A program made the translations under genes and the position numbers. Under the pieces are notes generated by a model that saw only the letters and a program-made list of their open reading frames with translations, was not told where the DNA came from and searched no databases. 64,000 nucleotides of DNA from Vondammii sp040505895. Its GTDB lineage: Bacteria; Pseudomonadota; Gammaproteobacteria; Chromatiales; Chromatiaceae. Position 1 is the stretch's first letter, and each line of letters opens with the position of its first letter. The stretch spans positions 186,001 to 250,000 of the forward strand of contig JBEVXU010000018.1 of NCBI GenBank assembly GCA_040505895.1, in the 5' to 3' direction. This document shows positions 1 through 8,723 of this stretch, one piece after another.

Positions 1-959
1 TCCCCCACCGCCTGCTGCTGGTGGAAAGGAGGATTACAGAGTATCAGGTCGGTACTCTCGCCAGAGAGTGCACCCAGGCAATCCCCTACTTCGAATAAGG
101 CACTGTTCTTCAAGCCTGATGCCGAAAAAGTCTCCCGGGCACTGGCCACGGCCATATAGGACTCATCGACAAAGTAGAAATTGGTCTCCGGATTTTGTGC
201 CGCCACCATCAGCCCGAGCACACCATTGCCACATCCCAGATCGACAATATCCCCCTCTCCCTCGGTGGCAGGCAGATGCTGCATCAGAAAGCGAGTGCCG
301 ATATCCAACTTCTCCCTGGAGAATACATTGGCATGGTTTATCAGCGTGTAGGGAGTCTCATCCAACCGATAGCGCTTTGGGTAAGGGGACGACACCTCAG
401 GTAGAGAGCGATCCGGTTGCGTATAGATTAGTCGCGCCTTCTTCTTTGCCAGAGAGGTGGTAGTAGGCCCGATGATCTGCTCAAACAGCTTCAGAGTGGA
501 GCTGTGAATCTGCTTCACCATGCCGCAACCGATCACCCGGCTCGACTCATTGAGGTGGGGTTTCAGCTGAATCAGCTCATGCTCAAGCAGTGCCAGGGTC
601 TTGGTCACCCGAACCAGTACCAAGTCATAGACACCTTCAAGATCATCCAGGGATGAGAGCATCTTCACCGATACCGCATCCGACCCGTTAGTCTCGAGAT
701 TCTCCCGGGCTGACCAGGTGGCGATATAGGAGTCGCTCTGCATCGTGGGAGAGAAAGAGGCAAGGGCACAGCTCAGCGCCCCAAAGCTGTCATTGATGAT
801 CAGAATTCGTTGATCCAACTCCACCTCCAGCTCATCGAGCAAGTAGGCATCGGCGGCATCCCAGGCACGCAGCATCTCTCGCTTCTGCAGCGGGTATCTC
901 TTAAGCGTCAGAGAGCCAAAGGGTGAGGTGAAGTGTTGTTCAGTTGCAGTATCAGGCAT
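1..959 (-). CDS. rlmG: 23S rRNA (guanine-N2) methyltransferase RlmG, 3' end cut by window edge
   Basis: Partial gene reading from an ATG at 959 off the left edge of the window. The C-terminal half is a class I SAM methyltransferase: a DLGCGNGVLGL glycine-rich loop, then FVDESYMAVASA, and at the very edge the CNPPFHQ catalytic motif typical of rRNA m2G methyltransferases of the RsmC/RlmG family. The N-terminal half is the degenerate duplicated domain of these enzymes. RlmG methylates G1835 of 23S rRNA in E. coli; the DESYMAVASA segment fits RlmG better than RsmC. Its start overlaps the end of the upstream rsmJ by 8 bases, so the two rRNA methyltransferases are probably co-translated. The last part of the protein lies outside the window. 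Confidence 0.88.
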   Translation of the reverse strand, partial: MPDTATEQHFTSPFGSLTLKRYPLQKREMLRAWDAADAYLLDELEVELDQRILIINDSFGALSCALASFSPTMQSDSYIATWSARENLETNGSDAVSVKMLSSLDDLEGVYDLVLVRVTKTLALLEHELIQLKPHLNESSRVIGCGMVKQIHSSTLKLFEQIIGPTTTSLAKKKARLIYTQPDRSLPEVSSPYPKRYRLDETPYTLINHANVFSREKLDIGTRFLMQHLPATEGEGDIVDLGCGNGVLGLMVAAQNPETNFYFVDESYMAVASARETFSASGLKNSALFEVGDCLGALSGESTDLILCNPPFHQQQAVG

Positions 960-1731
960 GGTGGAGATAGACGTCATAGCGTGTGTTTGGGCTGGTAATA
1001 GCCATTGAGGGTTTGATCTCATTGAGAGTGGCGGCCTTGGCGGGGCGTTTTACCACAACCCGGTTACGTGCAACCTTCCTGGCCGCTTCCAACAGTTCGG
1101 CACTATCTTCATCATCCCCCACCAGTGCCCTGAAGGTGCGCATCTCCTTCTTGACCAGGGCGGATTTCTCTCGGTGGGGATACATGGGATCCATATAGAC
1201 CACATCGGGCCAAGCCTCTTGTGGTAGTGCCAACAGTTGCTCTTTGGCATCCCCCCGGAGGAGCTTCATGCGGCTGACTATAATAAAGACCTCGGGATCA
1301 TCTTGGGCGCGCAACAGGGCATCCTCCAGCAGTGCGGCAATAACGGGAGAGCGCTCCACCATACGGACCTCGCAGCCAAGAGAGGCGAGGACAAAGGCAT
1401 CACGGCCAAGCCCGGCGGTGGCATCCAGCACCGAGGGTGTGCGCCCCTGCTTGAGGCCTATTGCCCGCGCAAGGGGTTGCCCCCTGCCACCGCCAAAGCG
1501 ACGGCGGTGAGCGGATTTACCGGAGACAAAATCGATATAGACAGGCCCCGGTGCCTTTTTTCCACTCTCACGTAGTTCCAGACGCTGGTCGGTTTTTACC
1601 AGAAGCAATGCATGGCTTTCATCCTCATCGCTGCAGAGCGGACAGCCAAGGGTCTCTGCCAGACGAGCCGCATACACGTCCTGATCGGGAGAGCTGGCAG
1701 CTACGGCAATAGAGGGTTGGTTACTGGTCAC
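952..1731 (-). CDS. rsmJ: 16S rRNA (guanine1516-N2) methyltransferase RsmJ
   Basis: 259 residues, beginning at a GTG. Hallmarks of the RsmJ/YhiQ family are visible: the substrate-side segment IDFVSGKSAHRRRFGGGRGQ, a SAM loop VLDATAGLGRDAFVLASLG, the acidic ribose-binding region MVERSP, and the MDPMYPHR catalytic motif. The family methylates G1516 of 16S rRNA. The length is normal for the family. It is followed by rlmG with an 8-base overlap, so these are two ribosomal guanine methyltransferases in one transcript. Confidence 0.92.
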   Translation of the reverse strand: MTSNQPSIAVAASSPDQDVYAARLAETLGCPLCSDEDESHALLLVKTDQRLELRESGKKAPGPVYIDFVSGKSAHRRRFGGGRGQPLARAIGLKQGRTPSVLDATAGLGRDAFVLASLGCEVRMVERSPVIAALLEDALLRAQDDPEVFIIVSRMKLLRGDAKEQLLALPQEAWPDVVYMDPMYPHREKSALVKKEMRTFRALVGDDEDSAELLEAARKVARNRVVVKRPAKAATLNEIKPSMAITSPNTRYDVYLHHA

Positions 1732-1814
1732 GTTGCGGGCTCTTGCAGAGTTCGGCTTTAGAGACCCGTTTTATAACACACCTCTACACCCTTATGCGCC
1801 CTGTTTGACAGGCC

Positions 1815-2855
1815 TCACTTCCAGAGATCCACATCTCTGCCCTGTTCACGGATCGCCTCTGCCCGCTCCGTGATATAGCGCTGAAAACTGGGCTGATGCT
1901 TAAACCCACCACTGAGAAGATAATCGAAGATCGATTCTGTATGAAACCGCTTGAACACCGCCTCAGAGCGGATCACCTCACCCTGCTGACGGTCAAGCAG
2001 CACCACTGAGGGGGCAAAGTTGATCTCCAGTTCCCTCGCCCACTCCCTGGCAGTTGTCTTTTTGCCCTCAGGCGTAATCACCGGAGTGTTTGACCGCATA
2101 TCGAGCTGAACCGCATCAAACCGGCTGACCAGTTCGCGTATAGCGGGATCTGTCAGTACCTCTTTATGGAGCTTGTCGCAGTTGGGACACTGTGGCTGCT
2201 CGAAAAAGAGCGCCACCGGCCTCTCCCCCTTGCTGAGATCATAGGGGGGCTTGGCAAAGAAAGGCTCACTGTGGAGCTCTCCGGCAGCCGCTGCAGGTTG
2301 CCGACTAGCGAGATACTTACGGTAGGAGGTCTCTTTCTCCTTGTGACCGTTGACATAGTCGAGGGCCACCTTGAAGTTATGGGGTGGGATATAGCCGTTT
2401 AAACGCAGCACCACCCGGCCGGTCTCATCGAGAAAAAGTAGTGTCGGCGTGAATTGAACCTTCAACGCCTCGGCAAATAACTTCTCGGTATAACTCTTAC
2501 CGTTAACCGCCCCGATTTCACGGTCACCCCACATATTGATCTCGATAACGTCCAGCTTCTCCTTCATCGTATCCTGTATATCCTTCTGGGAGAGATTGCG
2601 CTCAACCATCAGATTGCAGTAGGGGCAGCCGTCCTGATGAAAGAAGAGCATCACCCGCTTGCCCTCATCGGCCGCCTCCTGCACATCCTCACCCAACTCC
2701 ATAAAACTTGCTTTAAACCAGTCAGGATAGGTTGTCTCCTGAGCACCGAGGAACTGGCCTTGACGGTGCTCCGCTTGCGGGACGGCATCTTCTGCGGCAG
2801 ATACCATAGGCGGCATCATCAGCAGGGAGAGGATCAGATAGGGTATCTTGCGCAT
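1815..2855 (-). CDS. Periplasmic protein with two thioredoxin folds (SoxW-like)
   Basis: 346 residues from the ATG at 2855. A longer reading frame from 2939 exists, but the 2855 start gives a clean signal peptide (MRKIPYLILSLLMM, likely cleavage after VSA at residue 20) with an AAGAG ribosome site upstream. Two thioredoxin-like domains follow: the first carries CPYC (C77, C80) with the cis-Pro segment FTPTLLF, the second CPNC (C223, C226) with FAPSVVL. Single-domain relatives such as SoxW and DsbD-like thioredoxins reduce periplasmic disulfides, often in sulfur oxidation. A tandem copy suggests internal duplication, with one domain passing electrons to the other or both acting on the same partner. 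No sox genes are in this window, so the link to thiosulfate oxidation is inference. Divergent from the rhodanese gene. Confidence 0.75.
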   Translation of the reverse strand: MRKIPYLILSLLMMPPMVSAAEDAVPQAEHRQGQFLGAQETTYPDWFKASFMELGEDVQEAADEGKRVMLFFHQDGCPYCNLMVERNLSQKDIQDTMKEKLDVIEINMWGDREIGAVNGKSYTEKLFAEALKVQFTPTLLFLDETGRVVLRLNGYIPPHNFKVALDYVNGHKEKETSYRKYLASRQPAAAAGELHSEPFFAKPPYDLSKGERPVALFFEQPQCPNCDKLHKEVLTDPAIRELVSRFDAVQLDMRSNTPVITPEGKKTTAREWARELEINFAPSVVLLDRQQGEVIRSEAVFKRFHTESIFDYLLSGGFKHQPSFQRYITERAEAIREQGRDVDLWK

Positions 2856-3090
2856 GAGATTGCACTCTTCATATGAGTAGTTGGTAATGATTATAGAGTT
2901 GCACTGAGTCGCCACCCTGTCCATACGGGAAAATAGCAATGCTTTTACCTACCATTCCTATAGGTATATCCGGGTAATAGCTAACCCACTATGGATTCAC
3001 TCTGCCCTGGGTATCATGCCCCCTACAAAAGAGCATTAGAGATTGTTAACATGCCCATCTGAAATCACCATCCACCTCAAAGGCCTCATC

Positions 3091-3561
3091 ATGCAAAAAT
3101 TAATAGACCTACTCGCTGAGCGTCTGAAATCAGTAACCGAGCTCATGCCATGGGACATGGATGAGATGATGGAAGCAGATCCGAACATCCTGGTATTGGA
3201 TGTTCGGGAGCGGGATGAGTTCGACACCATGCATGTACCGAACAGTCTCAATGTGCCCCGCGGCATCGTCGAATCCGCCTGTGAATGGGGTTACGAGGAG
3301 ACCGAGCCGGAACTAGTCGAGGCCCGTGAGCGGACGGTGATCGTGGTTTGCCGCTCTGGGTACCGCAGTATTATGACAGCATTCAATCTGCAACTGCTTG
3401 GATTCGATAAGGTTTATTCCCTCACCACCGGGCTGCGGGGATATAACGACTACGAGCTGCCGTTCGTGGATATCGAAGAGAAGCCTATCGATATTGAGCT
3501 GGCCGATGCCTTTTTTGTTAATAAGATTCTGCCCTATCAGTTGAAGCCAGAGGAGGCATAA
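3091..3561 (+). CDS. Rhodanese-domain sulfurtransferase
   Basis: 156 residues from the ATG at 3091, chosen because AAAGG lies at 3079-3083 with good spacing; the in-frame ATG at 3043 has none. A single rhodanese domain is clear: VLDVRERDEF near residue 36, HVPNSLNVPRG, and the active-site loop CRSGYRS with catalytic Cys at residue 87. It lacks a signal peptide, so it is cytoplasmic. Rhodaneses of this type carry persulfide sulfur and in sulfur oxidisers work with TusA and DsrE proteins. A tusA gene lies 29 kb away in this window, but no direct operon link exists. The C-terminal stretch of about 35 residues beyond the domain is acidic. Confidence 0.82.
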   Translation: MQKLIDLLAERLKSVTELMPWDMDEMMEADPNILVLDVRERDEFDTMHVPNSLNVPRGIVESACEWGYEETEPELVEARERTVIVVCRSGYRSIMTAFNLQLLGFDKVYSLTTGLRGYNDYELPFVDIEEKPIDIELADAFFVNKILPYQLKPEEA

Positions 3562-3663
3562 GGGCCTCGGAAATAAGGGATCGATGGATCAGACTCGATC
3601 GATTTATAGATTTCTGCTAAATCAAAAAACTGGGGACAGACCAGGGCCCGTGGGGCTGAATAC

Positions 3664-3945
3664 CTCCCCAGCAGGGTGGCCCGGCCATCACTGAGCTGAG
3701 GCATGAAGCTGCCTACCAAACTGATGGCAGGCATAGGCCATAGCAATATTTTCTGCCACCGGGCACATGTTCACTACCACTGAAAATTCTAGCCAGACTG
3801 GATTTATCGGCACCTAAATCATGCATTCCAAGGTCCATGGCCACCCTCTTGTTCCAGGCAATCAACGCCGGTTTGGGGCGAAGGCGGTCTAGATGTGGGG
3901 GTAAAACCGCTCTGGGAGCCCTGCACAGCTGTTGAAGAGGTTCAT
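3664..3945 (-). pseudogene. selO: Decayed 5' fragment of selO (protein adenylyltransferase SelO/YdiU family)
   Basis: Reading the minus strand in three frames recovers the SelO N-terminus in order. From ATG 3945: FNSCAGLPERFYPHI, then a stop. Next frame: PKPALIAWNKRVAMDLGM and FSGSEHVPGG. Next frame: AENIAMAYACHQFG. Final frame: SFMPQLSDGRATLLG. These match the family pattern FDNSYARLPERFY, PRL..N..LA..LG, IAMAYAGHQFG and PQLGDGRAILLGE, remembered from family members rather than searched. At least one stop and two or three frameshifts break it, and the catalytic kinase-like body is gone after about 95 codons. It is a dead remnant. Confidence 0.72.
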
Positions 3946-4075
3946 ACGATTAGTTTCGCACTCCACATCGTGATTCAACCTCAAAAAATCGTAGCATTGT
4001 CCCTATTCGATGGGGAGGCAAAGTCAATGATAGCTCAAGCTATGAAACCTGTATTTTTAGTAGCTGCGAACTAAA

Positions 4076-4089
4076 TTGATCCACATCAC
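4076..4089. promoter_or_regulatory. FNR/Anr-type box upstream of the MFS transporter
   Basis: TTGATCCACATCAC matches the FNR consensus TTGAT-N4-ATCAA at 9 of 10 defined positions. It lies about 104 bases before the ATG of the transporter at 4193, a plausible place for an activator site, and no other gene is nearby downstream. No convincing sigma-70 -10 hexamer could be fixed at the ideal distance, so the mode of control is open. Oxygen-responsive control of an organic-anion transporter would make physiological sense. Confidence 0.5.
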
Positions 4090-4192
4090 ATTGGAGAACG
4101 ACTATGTACCTTCATCGTTGCTATGCTTGGATTGTATCAAGGTGAGACTCCACTTCGGTCTGCTCTCACGGCATTAAACAAAGGATAAAACG

Positions 4193-5518
4193 ATGTCGAG
4201 ACAACAACCCATGAACCGCTGGAAAGTGGTGTTTGGTGCGGTTTTGATTCAGCTCTGCCTGGGGGCCATCTATGCCTGGTCTGTATTTACACCGGCGCTG
4301 AAAAATGCCGGCTGGAGCAAACTCGACACCCAAGTTGTCTTTGCCGTGGGATTGGCGGCCTTCGCCATTGTCATGGTATTTGCCGGACGCAAACTGAATG
4401 ATTGGGGGCCACGCAAGCTGGCTGTCATCGGCGGGGTGACCCTGGGTAGCGGCTACGTGTTGGCAGGCCTAGGCGGCGGCACAAATTTTTGGACTGTCTG
4501 TCTCGGCATAGGTTTGGTGGGCGGTGCCGGTATCGGTCTTGGCTATGTGGTGCCTATCGCCGTTGGCATGCGCTGGTTTCCTGATCACAAGGGCATGATC
4601 ACGGGTCTGGCGGTGGCCGGATTCGGCTTCGGCGCCATGGGCTGGGTGAAGGCGGCCGGCAACTGGGGCGAACTGATCACCTCTGTCGGCCTGGCACAGA
4701 CCTTCATCATCTACGGCATCGCCTTCGCTACACTGGTGCTGATCGGTAGCCTGTGGATGCGCATGCCACCCAAGGGCTGGTCACCGGTGGGGTTTGAAGC
4801 GCCGAAGCAGAAGGCCGGCTCCGGAGGTGAAGAGTACACCCCGCTGGAGATGCTGCTCACACCGCAGTTCCACCTCATCTTTCTCACCTTTGCGGTCAGC
4901 GCCGGGGCCGGACTGATGTCCATCGGACTGATGAAACTCTATCCCATGGAAGCCCTGCAGGCGACGGGCTACAGTGAGGTTCAGGCCAGCGCCATCGCCG
5001 GCACGGCAATGGCGGTTTTCTTTAGTATCGCCAACGGCATCGGGCGCATCGTCTGGGGAACGCTGAGCGACAAACTCGGTCGCAAGCACTCGGTGGCCTT
5101 GATGGCCGGCAGTCAGGGCCTGATCCTGCTGGCCTTTACCTCCATGGCCGGTAACGAGTATCTGCTCTATCTCGGGGCGACCCTGATCGGCTTCAACTTT
5201 GGCGGCAACTTCGCCCTCTTCCCGGCGCTGACCGCCGACGAGTTCGGCAACAGCAGCGTCGGTCAGAACTACCCTTATATCTTCCTCTCCTATGGCGTCG
5301 GTGGCATCGCCTTCCCCATCCTTGGCGGGATGCTGGGTGACTTGGGTAACTTTCCCCTGGCCTTCTCTATTTGTGGCATCGCCTGTCTGACCGGTGCGGT
5401 CGCCACCGCTATCATCTTTCCGCCCCATCACGATGAAGCGATACACCACTTCAGTGTCCATGGCTTCTTCCATCAGGCACACTTTTTCGACCATGAGGAG
5501 GAGCACACGAAGGCTTAG
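4193..5518 (+). CDS. MFS transporter, oxalate/formate antiporter (OFA) family
   Basis: 441 residues, start supported by AAAGGA just upstream. The N-terminal signature LGAIYAWSVFTPAL and the twelve hydrophobic segments are typical of the OFA branch of the major facilitator superfamily, whose characterised members exchange oxalate for formate or carry lactate, pyruvate or similar monocarboxylates. The loop signatures GRKLNDWGPRK after TM2 and GTLSDKLGRKHS after TM8 are the family's paired MFS motifs. The C-terminus ends in a histidine-rich tail (HHDEAIHHF, HQAHFFDH), which could bind metal. The substrate cannot be told from sequence. It is monocistronic, preceded by an FNR-like box. GC content is visibly higher than in the two genes that follow. 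Confidence 0.82.
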   Translation: MSRQQPMNRWKVVFGAVLIQLCLGAIYAWSVFTPALKNAGWSKLDTQVVFAVGLAAFAIVMVFAGRKLNDWGPRKLAVIGGVTLGSGYVLAGLGGGTNFWTVCLGIGLVGGAGIGLGYVVPIAVGMRWFPDHKGMITGLAVAGFGFGAMGWVKAAGNWGELITSVGLAQTFIIYGIAFATLVLIGSLWMRMPPKGWSPVGFEAPKQKAGSGGEEYTPLEMLLTPQFHLIFLTFAVSAGAGLMSIGLMKLYPMEALQATGYSEVQASAIAGTAMAVFFSIANGIGRIVWGTLSDKLGRKHSVALMAGSQGLILLAFTSMAGNEYLLYLGATLIGFNFGGNFALFPALTADEFGNSSVGQNYPYIFLSYGVGGIAFPILGGMLGDLGNFPLAFSICGIACLTGAVATAIIFPPHHDEAIHHFSVHGFFHQAHFFDHEEEHTKA

Positions 5519-5534
5519 CGAAATGAGCCTCCGC

Positions 5535-5581
5535 ACCCTAGAGATCCAGGACCAGAGCTAAAGGGTTCGGGGTTATTTTTT
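5535..5581 (+). terminator. Possible terminator after the MFS transporter
   Basis: A weak stem (ACCCT at 5535-5539 with AGGGT at 5562-5566) is followed by a short GC stretch and a T-rich run ending near 5581. The stem is short and the loop long, so this is only a candidate. Confidence 0.25.
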
Positions 5582-5701
5582 GATACAGCTATCAGTTATG
5601 CTGTTGTTCAGTAAGTAACAGGGAACAGACTAAAGTTCCCCAAATAAAACGGTGTTGTTTAGATTATTAATTCTGCATTTCTCAACTCAACATCTTATTT
5701 G

Positions 5702-7654
5702 CTAAGAATGCAGTGGCAATTCAATTAAAAACTTAGTCCCTTGCCCCTGTGCAGAATTGACACTGAGAGTACCACCATGCTGATCTACCACAATAAAGTA
5801 CGAGATCGATAGACCCAGCCCAGTTCCTTCTCCAACATCTTTTGTTGTATAGAATGGCTCAAAAATCCTTTTGCTTACCGTTTCTTCCATTCCCGGACCA
5901 TTGTCCTCAACTTCAATACAAAGCATATCTGATCGTTTAAAGGTTCGAACATTGATGACTTGTGATTCAGTTGGCATTTGAGTGTCAGAGAATGCATAAG
6001 CGGCATTGTGGAATATATTTAGAAGCACCTGTTGTATCTCAGAGGCTATACATAGGATCTGTGGATTGGATTGATCATAATCTCTTGTAATTGTGATGTT
6101 ATGGAAATCAAATTGTTCTTTAAGATTATAATCTACACTGGCCAACGCAAGTGTCTTTTCAATGATTTCATTAACTGATGCTATTTTCTTTGTCTCATCA
6201 GATTTGTGTGAAAACATCAGCATATTATTGACAATTTTGGCGGCACGTTCTCCCGACTCCTCTATCCCCATTAAAAAATCGGGGATATCTCTTTTCTCCA
6301 TGTAAGCTTTCACTTTATCAAGATCTATCCCTGTTTCTACGGCGATACTGCGGTTCTTTTCCAAGTTTGGTGACAGTCGCCGCCGTACATTCTGCAATCC
6401 TTGCAGGATACCACCCAATGGATTGTTTAGTTCATGTGCCATGCCGGCAGCCAAACCACCCACAGACATCATCTTCTCTGTCTGTATCATCAAAGCCTGC
6501 ATCTGTTTCCAGTCGGTAATATCGGCGTTGAATCCAACAAAGCGTAATGGTGTGCCATCATTAGCAAAAAGAGCCTTGCCTCGGCCAGTAATCCAGTGCC
6601 ACTCTCCCGATTTGGTACGCATACGAAAAGTGCTCTCATATACCCCTTTTCCTTTTGTGGCCAGATAGTCATTAACCTTTTGATGCGCTTGTTCGGCATC
6701 ATCAGGGTGTAGCAGTCCTGCCCAACACTCAATTGTATCGGGCAGTTCGCCCTCGTCATAACCCAGCATGGTCTCAAAACGTGCTGAGTGAATCACGGCG
6801 TCGGTTTGCAGGTCCCAATCCCACAGACCATTATCCGTACCATCAATTGCCAGCTGAAAACGTTCTTTTTCCAATTGCAATGACTCATGCTGCTCTTGCA
6901 GCTTTATTCTGGAATCCCGTATCGCAGAAATCATATTATTCATAGTATTGGAAAGGATAGAGATTTCTTTGGGACCTTGTTTTTGAATTGACTCAATTGG
7001 AATCCCGTCTGCATCACTATTGTTGATAGCGGCAACAATATTTGAAAGCGGCATAAGGATGAACAGGCGTATCGTTATAAAAAGCGAGAGGATGAGAAAT
7101 AAAGATAATGCGAGTGTATTTATCGAGGTGCTTATGATGATTTTGTTAAGCTCATCATTCATTGAATCGTCTGTAATGTAGATACTGATGGTTCCCAGTT
7201 TATCTCCAGACGGATTAGTGATTTCGTACTTATCTGAGTAAAAACACTGCTCTAATAGCCTATTTTGCTCACTGTTATCGTGGGCGTAATCAATAATATT
7301 CCATTCGGTATCTCTGATTTTTCCACTGACATAGGAATCTCTGCCAACAATTTTTCCCATGTTGTAATCTTCAACAACAATAGCAAAGTTATTTCGACGC
7401 TCCATTTCAGTAAAAACGAGCTTATCGTATTCATTAACAGCGTAAGACATAATCAAGCTGCCAACATTCTTCTCCAAGGCGACAATACTAAGCCTTGAAC
7501 TATGCTTCATCTCTTCAATTATTTTTTGTTTTGTCGTTACATAGGTATATGCCGAATGTGAAGACATAATCAATATAACGGTCGAGACGATAATAATCCC
7601 GAGGGTAACGTATAGTGATTGTCTGGAGGTGCGAAAATTGAGCATTCGCATCAA
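5702..7654 (-). CDS. Membrane-bound PAS sensor histidine kinase
   Basis: 650 residues. Order: TM1 about 14-33, a periplasmic region of about 140 residues, TM2 about 177-200, a HAMP-like linker, a PAS domain about 266-383 (with the LLHPDD and FRMRTKSGEWHW segments), a HisKA domain with phospho-acceptor His at about 407 (GMAHELNNPLGG) and an HATPase domain (NIFHNAAYAF, DNGPGM, GTGLGLSIS). It begins one base after the stop of the periplasmic binding-protein gene, so the pair is certainly co-transcribed. The likely design is LuxP/LuxQ-like: the binding protein reports a ligand to the kinase periplasmic domain. No response regulator is adjacent, so the output partner is elsewhere. Base composition is AT-richer than the surroundings. 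Confidence 0.85.
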   Translation of the reverse strand: MMRMLNFRTSRQSLYVTLGIIIVSTVILIMSSHSAYTYVTTKQKIIEEMKHSSRLSIVALEKNVGSLIMSYAVNEYDKLVFTEMERRNNFAIVVEDYNMGKIVGRDSYVSGKIRDTEWNIIDYAHDNSEQNRLLEQCFYSDKYEITNPSGDKLGTISIYITDDSMNDELNKIIISTSINTLALSLFLILSLFITIRLFILMPLSNIVAAINNSDADGIPIESIQKQGPKEISILSNTMNNMISAIRDSRIKLQEQHESLQLEKERFQLAIDGTDNGLWDWDLQTDAVIHSARFETMLGYDEGELPDTIECWAGLLHPDDAEQAHQKVNDYLATKGKGVYESTFRMRTKSGEWHWITGRGKALFANDGTPLRFVGFNADITDWKQMQALMIQTEKMMSVGGLAAGMAHELNNPLGGILQGLQNVRRRLSPNLEKNRSIAVETGIDLDKVKAYMEKRDIPDFLMGIEESGERAAKIVNNMLMFSHKSDETKKIASVNEIIEKTLALASVDYNLKEQFDFHNITITRDYDQSNPQILCIASEIQQVLLNIFHNAAYAFSDTQMPTESQVINVRTFKRSDMLCIEVEDNGPGMEETVSKRIFEPFYTTKDVGEGTGLGLSISYFIVVDQHGGTLSVNSAQGQGTKFLIELPLHS

Positions 7655-7655
7655 T

Positions 7656-8693
7656 CTATTTTTCCTCGATACCTAAAACATTTTTTTTGATTATCGGCAA
7701 CATCCTCGAGATATTTTCTGTTGAGATTGCAAGGATCGGTAGTTGTTTGTTTTTTTCAACAGCCTTGCCATTGAGATGCCTGTCCATTGCTATTACTGCT
7801 TCCTGTCCCATTAAATATGGCTGCTGCATTGCAGAGCCCACAAGAACGCCATTGGGAATAAGATCGAGAAACTCAGGTTCCGCATCAAAGGTAATCAATA
7901 AAATCTGGTCATTTTTTCCGGAATCGGTAATAGCGTCTAATGCACCCTGGTATCTATCTGAACCCTGAAGCCATATAGCGCGAAGATCCGGAGTGCTTCT
8001 AATGATCTCTGTACTTAGATCATAAGTTTCTTGATATGAAAAAGTGACCTGTTGCTTAATGCCTGCACCTTTAATCCCCGCCTCACGCATTGCCTGCATA
8101 AATCCAGCGGTTCTCGCTTGACCATTGGCTCTTTTCTGAGGTATTGCAACAATCCCGACTCTACCCTCTTCCCAGCCAAGTTTAAGCAGCTTTTTGACTA
8201 GGACTTGACCGATCTTGTATGCGCCATCTTTATTATTTGAAGAGATATAGGAAGTATATTCACCACTATCTGTTCCTATGTCAGATATAACAACAGGAAT
8301 GTCAGCACCTTTTGCCAGTTTTAGGATAGTGACGCAGGCTGATGAATTTGTGGGAGATACAATGATTCCAGAGACCTTGTCTTTGATTGCTTTTGCAACA
8401 AATGCTAGTTCGTGCTTCGCACTGTTTTCGGCACTATAAGTATCAATCTCGTATCCCAAGGTATTTGTAGCTGACTTGATGCCACGCTCCATAATTTCCC
8501 AAAATGGAATTCTTATATCTGAAACAATATAAGCTAACTTTTTATTAGTTTGCTCCTTTGGTGTGCCAGACGGCCCAGAGCTTTCATTGACCCTGATTTC
8601 CGATCCAAAGGTAACACCGGCGAATAGCGCCAAGGTAATCAGGATAAAAATGATATGGGTTTTGTTTTGGGAATTAATCGGGGTGATATTCAT
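7656..8693 (-). CDS. Periplasmic sugar-type substrate-binding protein (solitary, kinase-linked)
   Basis: 345 residues with an N-terminal hydrophobic export segment (HIIFILITLALFAGVTFG). The rest is a type I periplasmic binding fold of the ribose/AI-2 class: AYIVSDIRIPFWEIMERGIK, VSGIIVSPTNSSA, IPVVISDIGTDSG, YISSNNKDGAYKIG and LITFDAEPEFLDLIPNG are the usual strand-loop elements. No ABC ATPase or permease gene accompanies it. Instead a sensor kinase follows immediately, which suggests a sensing rather than uptake role, as in LuxP-LuxQ or TorT-TorS. The ligand is unknown. Start chosen at 8693 with AGGTG upstream. Confidence 0.8.
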   Translation of the reverse strand: MNITPINSQNKTHIIFILITLALFAGVTFGSEIRVNESSGPSGTPKEQTNKKLAYIVSDIRIPFWEIMERGIKSATNTLGYEIDTYSAENSAKHELAFVAKAIKDKVSGIIVSPTNSSACVTILKLAKGADIPVVISDIGTDSGEYTSYISSNNKDGAYKIGQVLVKKLLKLGWEEGRVGIVAIPQKRANGQARTAGFMQAMREAGIKGAGIKQQVTFSYQETYDLSTEIIRSTPDLRAIWLQGSDRYQGALDAITDSGKNDQILLITFDAEPEFLDLIPNGVLVGSAMQQPYLMGQEAVIAMDRHLNGKAVEKNKQLPILAISTENISRMLPIIKKNVLGIEEK

Positions 8694-8723
8694 TTTACAC
8701 CTATTCCATAACTATGTTGCCCA

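Noticed and set aside
3537..3746. 69-codon minus-strand frame after the rhodanese
   Set aside because: Its middle is the last frame of the broken selO fragment, not an independent gene.
4781..5536. 251-codon minus-strand open frame opposite the MFS transporter
   Set aside because: It is antisense to a clear transporter, has no recognisable domain, and its composition reflects the reverse of hydrophobic codons.
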